Shown here: in pieces, positions 1 to 4,854 of the stretch | Layout of the letters: each line of letters starts with the position of its first letter | Numbering within the stretch: position 1 is the stretch's first letter | Assembly (NCBI GenBank): GCA_016198945.1 | Contig: JACQHO010000150.1 | Span: 1 to 6,926, forward strand | Reading direction: 5' to 3' | From: Nitrospirota bacterium | Lineage (GTDB): Bacteria; Nitrospirota; Nitrospiria; JACQBZ01 | DNA: 6,926 nt | Notes under the pieces: generated by a model | What the model was told of the DNA's origin: nothing | Databases searched by the model: none | The model's input: only the letters and a program-made list of their open reading frames with translations | Made by a program: the position numbers and the translations under genes

Positions 1-350
1 AAAGCCTTAATTTCCTCCAGAGACACTCCTTTGATCTCCAACAAACCTAAAAGCATTTCGGAGAGCAGACGATAGTCGCGTGGAAGCAGTTCAAGTCCGA
101 CCACGGGCCGGGCCTTCCGGTAGACCCGCTGGGGTCGGCCCGAGCCGCCGGTTTTCATTGAAACAGATGAAACCAACTGGGCTTCCGATAGTTTTGAAAG
201 GTGTTGACGGATCGCGCTGGGATGCAGACGAAAACGTTGGGCCAGCTCCTTGATCGAAACCGCGTGCTGCTTTCGTCCCAGGTACTGAATAATCGCAAAC
301 CGCGTCTCGTCCGCCAACGCTTTACTGGTTTTTAATAGATTCCCTTGCAT
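1..350 (-). CDS. ArsR/SufR-like winged-helix transcriptional regulator (C-terminus cut off)
   Basis: Starts at ATG 350-348 and reads off the left edge, so 116 codons are visible. I translated it by hand from the minus strand. Residues 5-60 form a winged helix-turn-helix: a first helix with ALADETRFAII, then SIKELAQRF and the recognition helix HPSAIRQHLSKL. The wing holds GGSGRPQRVYR at 68-78, the GRP-x-x-x-Y signature I associate with the COG2345 / SufR-like branch of the ArsR superfamily. Such proteins usually bind inverted repeats as dimers, and several sense a metal or Fe-S cluster through C-terminal cysteines; that part lies outside the window, so the ligand cannot be judged. No cysteine is present in the visible part. 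A GGGGTG ribosome site sits 4 bases before the ATG. It is divergent from the diiron-oxidase gene, the usual arrangement for a local regulator. Family is fairly sure; target and ligand are inference. Confidence 0.85.
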   Translation of the reverse strand, partial: MQGNLLKTSKALADETRFAIIQYLGRKQHAVSIKELAQRFRLHPSAIRQHLSKLSEAQLVSSVSMKTGGSGRPQRVYRKARPVVGLELLPRDYRLLSEMLLGLLEIKGVSLEEIKA

Positions 351-369
351 GTTTCACCCCATTTTTTTG

Positions 370-398
370 TTGACTCATAACATAGCGCTCTCTATAAT
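370..398 (+). promoter_or_regulatory. Sigma70-type promoter for the diiron-oxidase gene
   Basis: TTGACT at 370-375 and a perfect TATAAT at 393-398, separated by 17 bases. This is as close to the housekeeping consensus as promoters usually come. The expected start of transcription is near 405, leaving an untranslated leader of about 56 bases that contains the palindrome at 413-426. A promoter this strong beside a divergent regulator suggests control by repression. Confidence 0.8.
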
Positions 399-403
399 GT
401 CAA
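377..403 (-). promoter_or_regulatory. Candidate promoter of the minus-strand regulator
   Basis: Read on the minus strand, a perfect -35 TTGACA (403-398) is followed after 15 bases by TGTTAT (382-377), 4 of 6 matches to the -10 consensus. The spacer is shorter than the ideal 17. Transcription would begin near 370, about 20 bases before the regulator's ATG. It overlaps the plus-strand promoter, so the two probably exclude each other. Confidence 0.45.
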
Positions 404-412
404 ATAATTTTA

Positions 413-426
413 ACAGTAGATACTGT
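413..426. promoter_or_regulatory. Perfect 6-2-6 palindrome, candidate operator
   Basis: ACAGTA-GA-TACTGT, a perfect inverted repeat with a two-base centre. It lies about 9-22 bases after the predicted transcription start of the diiron-oxidase gene and just upstream of the -35 of the divergent regulator promoter. That position would let a bound dimer block the first and touch the second. The adjacent winged-helix protein is the obvious candidate ligand; this is inference from position and symmetry. A weaker TGTT-N7-AACA repeat at 368-382 covers the plus -35 and the minus -10. Confidence 0.5.
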
Positions 427-448
427 ATTTATTAACCAAACAATCTTT

Positions 449-454
449 AAAGGA
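449..454 (+). promoter_or_regulatory. Ribosome binding site that fixes the start at ATG 461
   Basis: AAAGGA lies six bases before ATG 461. An in-frame TTG at 455 directly abuts the site and would be too close, so the ATG two codons later is preferred. Confidence 0.75.
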
Positions 455-460
455 TTGACG

Positions 461-1150
461 ATGAAACCAGAGGTATTTCTGAAAACGATGAAGGATGAGA
501 TATCGATTCACCCTGTGATGACCCATCGTTTCTGGGGCCGGTTTGAAAATGGTGAGTTTACAATGAAAGGTCTAAAACGGTTCTCTCTGCATTACTATCT
601 CCATGTACTGCAGACCCGCCTCTACGATGCAATGGTCCTGGCGCGCAGTCCTTCCGAACCGATCCAGACCGCGCTGGCCACAATCCTGTGGGATGAATAC
701 GGACGCGGCCGGCCCGAAAAAACACACCCGGCCCAGTATCGAAAACTGCTGCGCGCCCTGGACCTCTCGGAAAACGACTGGACTTCGTTGATGCCGCTGC
801 CTGAATTTGAAATCTACCGCGATGTCCATATGCGTCTGTGTCAAGACCACGATTTCCGGGTCGGGCTTGGAGTCGTGGGCCTGGCGATGGAGTATCCGAT
901 TCCGTTCCTGTACGAAAAACTTGTCCGCGGTTTTCGACACCATGGGATACCCGATGACGCGCTGGAATTTTTTCTTGAACATATTCCCACGGACGAGGTC
1001 CATTCAAGCCTGATGGAGGCTGCCATCCGGCCGGAGCTTGGGTTTCCGGAGGATCAGACCCTGGTGCGGAACGGCGTGAGACGCTCTCTGGACGTCCGTT
1101 GTATTCTGATGGATGGAATGGAGCGAGTGACCTTCGATGTCACTTCCTGA
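461..1150 (+). CDS. Haem-oxygenase-like diiron oxidase (HDO), CADD/TenA/PqqC superfamily
   Basis: A 229-residue all-helical protein, the normal size for TenA/PqqC/CADD-like proteins. A metal-ligand set can be read off: E79 (in WDEYG), H89 (in THP), E144 (in LAMEYP), then H174-x3-D178-x2-H181. The last spacing is that of the iron-binding helix in chlamydial CADD and other HDOs, which use two irons and O2. TenA thiaminases lack this ligand set, so an oxidase or oxygenase is more likely. Several aromatic residues line the early helices (F24, W25, F28, Y45, Y46, Y55), and a lysine (K153) follows the second glutamate. CADD-type members make p-aminobenzoate from their own tyrosine and lysine; other HDOs cleave fatty acids or oxidise amino acids. 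Which reaction applies here cannot be told. It has its own strong promoter and a divergent regulator; the downstream gene has a separate promoter. Fold and metal site are fairly sure; substrate is unknown. Confidence 0.82.
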   Translation: MKPEVFLKTMKDEISIHPVMTHRFWGRFENGEFTMKGLKRFSLHYYLHVLQTRLYDAMVLARSPSEPIQTALATILWDEYGRGRPEKTHPAQYRKLLRALDLSENDWTSLMPLPEFEIYRDVHMRLCQDHDFRVGLGVVGLAMEYPIPFLYEKLVRGFRHHGIPDDALEFFLEHIPTDEVHSSLMEAAIRPELGFPEDQTLVRNGVRRSLDVRCILMDGMERVTFDVTS

Positions 1151-1151
1151 A

Positions 1152-1165
1152 CCGGACATGTCCGG
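1152..1165. promoter_or_regulatory. Perfect 14-bp palindrome after the HDO gene
   Basis: CCGGACA-TGTCCGG begins one base past the HDO stop. As RNA it would give a short GC-rich hairpin, but no T-run follows, so it is a poor intrinsic terminator. It could equally be a protein-binding site upstream of the mrp promoter at 1204. Confidence 0.3.
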
Positions 1166-1191
1166 AACACGGAACAGGGATGGTGGAACAA
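1164..1191 (+). repeat. Short 7-base phased repeat upstream of the mrp promoter
   Basis: Four consecutive 7-mers: GGAACAC (1164), GGAACAG (1171), GGATGGT (1178) and GGAACAA (1185). Three share GGAACA in exact 7-base register. It ends 12 bases before the -35 box. It may be a multi-site binding region or chance. Confidence 0.3.
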
Positions 1192-1203
1192 AAGCGCCGG
1201 CTA

Positions 1204-1233
1204 TTGACACCCTCCCCCCGTCTGGAATATAGT
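1204..1233 (+). promoter_or_regulatory. Sigma70-type promoter of the mrp-PCP_red operon
   Basis: A perfect -35 TTGACA (1204-1209), an 18-base C-rich spacer, then TATAGT (1228-1233), 5 of 6 matches to the -10. The predicted start near 1240 leaves a leader of about 17 bases that is mostly the GGAGA ribosome site (1246-1250). This shows that the operon can be transcribed independently of the HDO gene. Confidence 0.7.
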
Positions 1234-1256
1234 GTTTTTCTTCTTGGAGAATCGCC

Positions 1257-2207
1257 ATGAAACAGGGTAAATCAGGGGGACGGACCATCACCGAGGTGGT
1301 CAAAGACCTCGAAGAACAGCAAAAGAAGAACAAGGTGGTCAATCCCATCCTGCAGCAGGTGATGGAGCAGGTCGCGGCCGTACAGACACGGATGGGCCGG
1401 ATCAAGCACAAAATCGCGGTGATGAGCGGGAAAGGCGGCGTCGGGAAAAGCTCCGTGACGGTCAATCTCGCCCACTGCTTCGCTGCACGGGGCATGAAAG
1501 TCGGCATCCTGGATGTGGACCTGAGCGGACCGTGCATCCCGAAGATGATGGGCGTTCGTGACCGGTCGCTCAAGATCACGCCCGAAGGGGCCCTTCCGGC
1601 CGTCGGCGTCAACGGGATCAAGGTCGCCTCCATGGAACTGATGCTTCCCAGCGAAGACAGCCCGGTGATGTGGAAGGGGCTGTGGGAGGATTCCGCCGTC
1701 TGGCGCGGCACGGTCGAGATGAGCGTGATCCGCGAGTTCATCAGCGATGTCAACTGGGGCCCGCTGGACCTCCTCCTGATCGACATGCCGCCGGCCTCCT
1801 CGGACAAGCCGCCGATCATCGCGCAGATGATCCCGGAATTGGACGGGGCCGTGATCGTGACGATTCCTTCCGAAATTTCGCAATTCATCGTCAAAAAATC
1901 GGTCGTTTTCCTGAATCGGGAACTCAAGATTCCGATCATCGGCCTGATCGAAAACATGAGCGGGGCGGTTTGCCCGCATTGCGGCGAGGCGTTGGAACTC
2001 TTCGAGGACGCCTCTCATGGGGAAAGCCCGCTGCAGAAGATGGGGTTCCCCCTTCTCGGCCGTATCCCGTTCGACCGACGGATCGCCGGTTGCGCGGACC
2101 ACGGCCGGTCGTTCGTCGGTGAGCATCCTCTTACCCCGGCCGCGCAGGCCTTCCGGATCATCACCGAATCACTGCAACAGCATATCGCATCAAGGAGACC
2201 GTCATGA
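1257..2207 (+). CDS. Mrp/NBP35-family P-loop ATPase (Fe-S cluster carrier type)
   Basis: 316 residues. The deviant Walker A GKGGVGKS is at 58-65 (signature lysine K59), DVDLSGPCIPKMMG at 86-99, the switch aspartate in LLIDMPP at 176, and ENMSGAVCPHCG with the CxxC pair C239/C242. In known Mrp/ApbC/NBP35 dimers that pair holds a bridging [4Fe-4S] cluster, which is handed to apo-proteins in the cytoplasm. The N-terminal ~50 residues are charged and probably helical. They lack both the DUF59/MIP18 domain of long Mrp proteins and the four-cysteine ferredoxin motif of eukaryotic NBP35. Two oddities: the usual PPGTSDEH stretch reads PPASSDKP (178-185), and the single W-R-G motif appears twice, WKG at 139-141 and WRG at 149-151, as if about ten residues were inserted. 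GGAGA six bases before the ATG supports the start. The stop overlaps the next gene. Family sure; client unknown, most simply the downstream protein. Confidence 0.92.
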   Translation: MKQGKSGGRTITEVVKDLEEQQKKNKVVNPILQQVMEQVAAVQTRMGRIKHKIAVMSGKGGVGKSSVTVNLAHCFAARGMKVGILDVDLSGPCIPKMMGVRDRSLKITPEGALPAVGVNGIKVASMELMLPSEDSPVMWKGLWEDSAVWRGTVEMSVIREFISDVNWGPLDLLLIDMPPASSDKPPIIAQMIPELDGAVIVTIPSEISQFIVKKSVVFLNRELKIPIIGLIENMSGAVCPHCGEALELFEDASHGESPLQKMGFPLLGRIPFDRRIAGCADHGRSFVGEHPLTPAAQAFRIITESLQQHIASRRPS

Positions 2208-2719
2208 AATTTTTATGCGTCAAATGCAACAACTTCATGGATTATGAATCCAAGGAACAGGTGGACACCCTTCGCCTCGGAATCACCTTCGCCTGCACGC
2301 AATGCGGATATAAAGTCGCGATGGTCACGAATCCGGGCGAGACCCAGCTGGTCAGCGGACTGGGCGTCAAAATCGGCGGTCGGACCGTTCCGGCCGAACC
2401 GATGGAATTCACCCGCGGGGCCATGAAACCGGAGGGCCAGCCCGCCGCGACGATGACGGCCGATATGGGCAAATGTCCATTCCCGGGAATGCTGGCCGGG
2501 ACGGGCTTCAAAGATACCGGGATCGCGGCCGGTCTGGCTAGCCAGGACTCCAAACCGTCCGTTCCCTGGACCTCGAACGCCGAACAGCGGCTTCAAAATG
2601 TCCCCTCCTTCGTCCGTTCGTTGGCCCGCGCGGGAATTGAACAGTATGCCAGGGACAACGGATTCGCCGAGGTGAACGATCAGGTCATGGACGAATACCG
2701 GGAAAAAGTGGGAATGTAG
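2204..2719 (+). CDS. Zinc-ribbon plus PCP_red-domain protein
   Basis: 171 residues in three parts. Residues 1-37 are a rubredoxin/zinc-ribbon-like knuckle pair, C5-x2-C8 and C31-x2-C34. Residues 40-120 are low in predicted order, rich in Gly, Pro, Thr and Met, with one further cysteine, C91, in KCPFPGM. Residues 121-166 match the PCP_red domain (PWTSNAEQRL, VPSFVR, IEQYARDNGF, VMDEYR), the small helical domain at the C-terminus of protochlorophyllide reductase subunit BchB/ChlB. Standalone PCP_red proteins occur in non-phototrophs, and I know of no established function for them. The ATG sits inside the mrp stop (ATGA) with AAGGAG six bases upstream (2192-2197), so translation is coupled and the two proteins are probably made in fixed ratio. 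Inference: it may be a partner or client of the ATPase, with the knuckle binding Zn, Fe or a cluster. No chlorophyll gene is in view. Domain calls fairly sure; role unknown. Confidence 0.85.
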   Translation: MKFLCVKCNNFMDYESKEQVDTLRLGITFACTQCGYKVAMVTNPGETQLVSGLGVKIGGRTVPAEPMEFTRGAMKPEGQPAATMTADMGKCPFPGMLAGTGFKDTGIAAGLASQDSKPSVPWTSNAEQRLQNVPSFVRSLARAGIEQYARDNGFAEVNDQVMDEYREKVGM

Positions 2720-2739
2720 GGGCGTACGGCCGTACGCCC
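2720..2739. terminator. Perfect 20-bp palindrome between convergent genes, probable two-way terminator
   Basis: GGGCGTACGG followed at once by its exact reverse complement. It fills the whole gap between TAG of the PCP_red gene (2717-2719) and the stop of anmK on the other strand (2742-2740). In RNA from either strand it can fold into an 8-bp GC-rich stem with a GGCC loop. No T-run follows on either side, so termination may be weak or factor-assisted. It could instead bind a protein. Confidence 0.5.
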
Positions 2740-3903
2740 TCATGGACGAAACCGTCCCGGCACGATCTTTCCCATCACAACGGCACGACGGGCGCCGGTC
2801 GCAGACGGAACATTGTTCGGCTCGCCTTGAATCGTCCCGTGCGCGAATAACGCAAAGGCCATCGCCTCGAGCGCGCGGCTGTCCAGATCATACTTTTCAA
2901 ACGTGAAGACCGGAATCGGCCCGAAGGCCTCCTGAAGAAACCGCATCAAGGTCAGGTTGCGGGTGCCCCCACCCCCGACGATCACTTCGCCCGCGCCGCC
3001 CTTTGGAAGAATGAACGTTTCATACGCCCGTGCGATCGAACGGGCCGTGAAGGCCGTGACGGTCGCCAGAAGATCCGGTTGATTTAATCTTAAGACCTTC
3101 GCCCTCCGAACCACCCGCTCGATCATCGCAAGCCCGAATAGTTCGCGACCGGTCGTCTTCGGCGGCTTACGATTCAGAAAGGGATGCCGAAGCAACTCGG
3201 ACAGCAGCCTTTCATGAACCCGTCCACGCCGGGCCATCGCCCCTCCTCGGTCCATCGCCCTGCGGCCGTTGGTCCGATGCTGTACAATTCCGTCGATCAG
3301 CATATTACCCGGACCAGCGTCGAATGCAAAAAGGTTTGTGAGACCGGTCGCGGAAGGCAGAAAGGTGATGTTGCTGATCCCGCCGATATTGACCACCAGG
3401 CATGGGCGATCGGGACGGTGAAAAAGGATGTAATGCAGGTACGGCGTCAGCGGAGCGCCTTCTCCTCCGGCCGCCATGTCCCGCGGACGGAAATCGGCCA
3501 CGGTCGTGATGCCGGTCCGCTCGGCAATAACGGACGGCTCGCCGATCTGGAGGGTGGAACGGATCTTCATTCCGCCCATTTTAAAAGGAACCGGTTGATG
3601 ACAGATCGTCTGGCCATGGGATCCGATCAGATCAATCCGGTTCAGCGGGATACGGGCCTCCTGCGAAATCCGGTTCGCCGCCCGCGCGAACAGCTCGCCG
3701 ACGTAGACATTCAGATGGGATAAATCCTCCACCCGGCCGTCGTGGGTCAACCGAACGAGCCGGGACCGCAGTTCGCGAGGATAGGGATAGGTTGAGAATC
3801 GAAGCAGACGGAGCCGGCTCTCCAGGCCCCGGCCGGTAATCTCGACCAGGGCGGCGTCGACCCCGTCGGTGGAGGTTCCTGAGATCAGCCCGATCACCTT
3901 CAT
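2740..3903 (-). CDS. anmK: Anhydro-N-acetylmuramic acid kinase
   Basis: 387 residues, close to the family norm. AnmK opens the 1,6-anhydro ring of anhMurNAc with water and phosphorylates it with ATP, giving MurNAc-6-phosphate in cytoplasmic murein recycling. Visible motifs in order: ISGTSTDGVD at 7-16 (phosphate-binding, hexokinase/actin fold), GSHGQTICHQP at 94-104, ADFRPRDMAAGGEGAPL at 136-152, VNIGGISN at 171-178, FDAGPGN at 194-200 (D195 sits where I would expect the catalytic base), and GGGGTRN near residue 310. Nothing is truncated or missing. The start ATG 3903-3901 is the normal family start (MKVIGLISGTS), but the ribosome site is poor, and a 7-bp inverted repeat covers the bases just before the ATG. 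The usual partner, etherase murQ, is not in the window. The neighbours do not share the pathway, so this appears to be a single-gene unit. Confidence 0.97.
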   Translation of the reverse strand: MKVIGLISGTSTDGVDAALVEITGRGLESRLRLLRFSTYPYPRELRSRLVRLTHDGRVEDLSHLNVYVGELFARAANRISQEARIPLNRIDLIGSHGQTICHQPVPFKMGGMKIRSTLQIGEPSVIAERTGITTVADFRPRDMAAGGEGAPLTPYLHYILFHRPDRPCLVVNIGGISNITFLPSATGLTNLFAFDAGPGNMLIDGIVQHRTNGRRAMDRGGAMARRGRVHERLLSELLRHPFLNRKPPKTTGRELFGLAMIERVVRRAKVLRLNQPDLLATVTAFTARSIARAYETFILPKGGAGEVIVGGGGTRNLTLMRFLQEAFGPIPVFTFEKYDLDSRALEAMAFALFAHGTIQGEPNNVPSATGARRAVVMGKIVPGRFRP

Positions 3904-3931
3904 TGGACGGTAAGCCTACTGCATCGTCCAA
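3903..3931 (-). promoter_or_regulatory. Inverted repeat abutting the anmK start codon
   Basis: On the minus strand TTGGACG (3931-3925), 15 bases, then CGTCCAA (3909-3903); the last A is the first base of the ATG. Folded in mRNA it would bury the region where the ribosome binds. As DNA it could be an operator. A TTGACG -35-like hexamer lies immediately upstream (3941-3936), but its -10 partner is weak (TAGGCT at 3918-3913), so I do not call a promoter here. Confidence 0.35.
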
Positions 3932-3961
3932 ACAGCGTCAAGAAAAATTTAATGCCGTCCG

Positions 3962-3981
3962 GGTCGGCGATAGGTCGGATA
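3962..3981 (+). repeat. Tiny imperfect tandem repeat upstream of the methyltransferase promoter
   Basis: GGTCGGCGATA followed by GGTCGGATA, with a further partial GGCCGG, ending just before the -35 at 3989. It may be an activator site or chance. Confidence 0.2.
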
Positions 3982-3988
3982 GGCCGGT

Positions 3989-4017
3989 TTGACATCCTTT
4001 CGCTTAAATGGTATGTT
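3989..4017 (+). promoter_or_regulatory. Extended -10 sigma70 promoter for the methyltransferase gene
   Basis: A perfect -35 TTGACA (3989-3994), a 17-base spacer and TATGTT (4012-4017), preceded by TG one base upstream (4009-4010), the extended -10 element. Transcription should start near 4024, which rules out the upstream in-frame ATGs at 3952 and, practically, 4021 as translation starts. Confidence 0.65.
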
Positions 4018-4088
4018 ACCATGTATTTGCGATTGCGGCCTGTCCATCAACTTCCTTCATATCGCGCCTGGGCAGAACGGAAACAGAA

Positions 4089-4095
4089 TGAGGAG
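4089..4095 (+). promoter_or_regulatory. Ribosome binding site that fixes a TTG start
   Basis: TGAGGAG lies six bases before TTG 4102. The alternative ATGs at 3952 and 4021 have no comparable site. Confidence 0.75.
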
Positions 4096-4101
4096 TCAGT
4101 C

Positions 4102-4836
4102 TTGACGACCCAGGAAACCTCCACACAGACGAAAGAATGGACCATCCATGGTCAGACGATCTGTCTTGAACTCTGGCCCGGCCGGGTTTTTGTCCCGACC
4201 ACTACGTCCGAGATGATTGCGGATCAATTTGTGTCCTGCGCGGGCGAAACCGTGGTGGACCTGGGTTGCGGCAGCGGCTTTTTTTCGGTGCTGGCCGCCA
4301 AGATGGGCGCCAAACGGGTCTTCGCGTTGGACCTTCACAAAGAGGCCTGCGATCTCACCCGGCGGAACGCCGAAAAGAACGGCGTGGCCGACCGCATCGA
4401 CTGCCGGCAGGGGGATTTATTCGATTCCCTGAACGGTCTTGTCGTGGATACGATCATCGACGACGTCTCCGGCGTGGCCGATGCGCTGGCGCGGCGCTCC
4501 GGATGGTTCCCGGAACCGGTTCCGACCGGCGGTCCGGACGGCGCCGATTCGACGGTTCGGATGTTCCAATCCGTCCGGCAGCATCTGGCCCCGAACGGCC
4601 GTCTGATCTTTCCGGTCATCTCCCTCGCCAATGAGCAACGCATTCTGGATGCCGCCCGACAGACGTTTAATGACGTCCGGCTGGTGTTCGAAAAACGGCT
4701 GCCGCTGCCGGCTTCGATCTCTCCGGAGACCCCCCCGCTCCGTCAGTTGATCTCGGACGGTATTGTTCGGCTGATCAAGAAGGGCAGTCGCTGGCTTTGG
4801 GAATTGCGTATCTACGAAGCCCGGAATGTTTCTTAA
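4102..4836 (+). CDS. Class I SAM-dependent methyltransferase, substrate unknown
   Basis: 244 residues from a TTG start, chosen because GAGGAG stands six bases before it and the promoter at 3989-4017 lies downstream of the longer ATG start (3952). A Rossmann-type SAM site is clear: VVDLGCGSGFFSVLA (motif I, D53-G59), acidic D77 after strand 2 (RVFALD), QGDLFD, then TIIDDVSG at 117-124 where PrmC/HemK enzymes carry NPPY. The segment GRVFVPTTTSEM (27-38) resembles the VYxPSxDT stretch before the fold in HemK/PrmC- and PrmA-like enzymes. Without NPPY, methylation of glutamine side chains or base amino groups is less likely. Protein, small-molecule or other targets stay open. The C-terminal third (from about 150) follows the usual strands, PNGRLIFPVIS among them. 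It stands alone between convergent neighbours, so context does not name a substrate. Fold sure; function unknown. Confidence 0.85.
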   Translation: MTTQETSTQTKEWTIHGQTICLELWPGRVFVPTTTSEMIADQFVSCAGETVVDLGCGSGFFSVLAAKMGAKRVFALDLHKEACDLTRRNAEKNGVADRIDCRQGDLFDSLNGLVVDTIIDDVSGVADALARRSGWFPEPVPTGGPDGADSTVRMFQSVRQHLAPNGRLIFPVISLANEQRILDAARQTFNDVRLVFEKRLPLPASISPETPPLRQLISDGIVRLIKKGSRWLWELRIYEARNVS

Positions 4837-4854
4837 TCCTCTGCGACCGGATTA
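4834..4854. terminator. Weak hairpin across two convergent stop codons
   Basis: TAATCC (4834-4839), nine bases, GGATTA (4849-4854). The arms contain the TAA stops of the methyltransferase (plus) and of the siroheme gene (minus). On the plus strand TACTTTTA follows, a poor T-tract. The stem is short and AT-rich, so termination is uncertain. Confidence 0.3.

Noticed and set aside
455..460. TTG 455 as start of the HDO gene
   Set aside because: The SD AAAGGA directly abuts this codon; ATG 461 has the normal six-base spacing.
461..1150. TenA thiaminase II or PqqC as the specific identity
   Set aside because: The fold is shared, but the full E/H/E/H-D-H metal set fits HDO proteins better, and no thi or pqq gene is nearby.
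1152..1165. Intrinsic terminator for the HDO gene
   Set aside because: The hairpin is short and no T-run follows, so it is kept only as a palindrome of unknown role.
1004..1957. Long minus-strand open frame (317 codons) opposite the HDO end and mrp
   Set aside because: It is antisense to two genes with clear motifs, low in recognisable protein features and rich in Ser/Arg/Thr as expected of a shadow frame in GC-rich DNA.
1272..2126. Second long minus-strand open frame (284 codons) opposite mrp
   Set aside because: Its composition is dominated by Asp, His and Arg, typical of the reverse complement of a real coding frame; there is no domain signature.
2204..2719. Evidence for chlorophyll biosynthesis or phototrophy
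   Set aside because: Only the small PCP_red domain is present; there is no BchN, BchB core or true BchL, and Mrp is not a BchL orthologue by its CPHC motif.
2213..2743. Minus-strand open frame (176 codons) opposite the PCP_red gene
   Set aside because: The plus strand encodes zinc knuckles and PCP_red with coupled translation; the minus frame has no recognisable features and overlaps the anmK stop.
3184..3723. Plus-strand open frame (179 codons) inside anmK
   Set aside because: AnmK motifs run unbroken through this region on the minus strand; the plus frame shows no family features.
3952..4101. N-terminal extension of the methyltransferase to ATG 3952
   Set aside because: The promoter (TTGACA-17-TATGTT) lies inside this stretch, no ribosome site precedes ATG 3952, and GAGGAG is ideally placed for TTG 4102.
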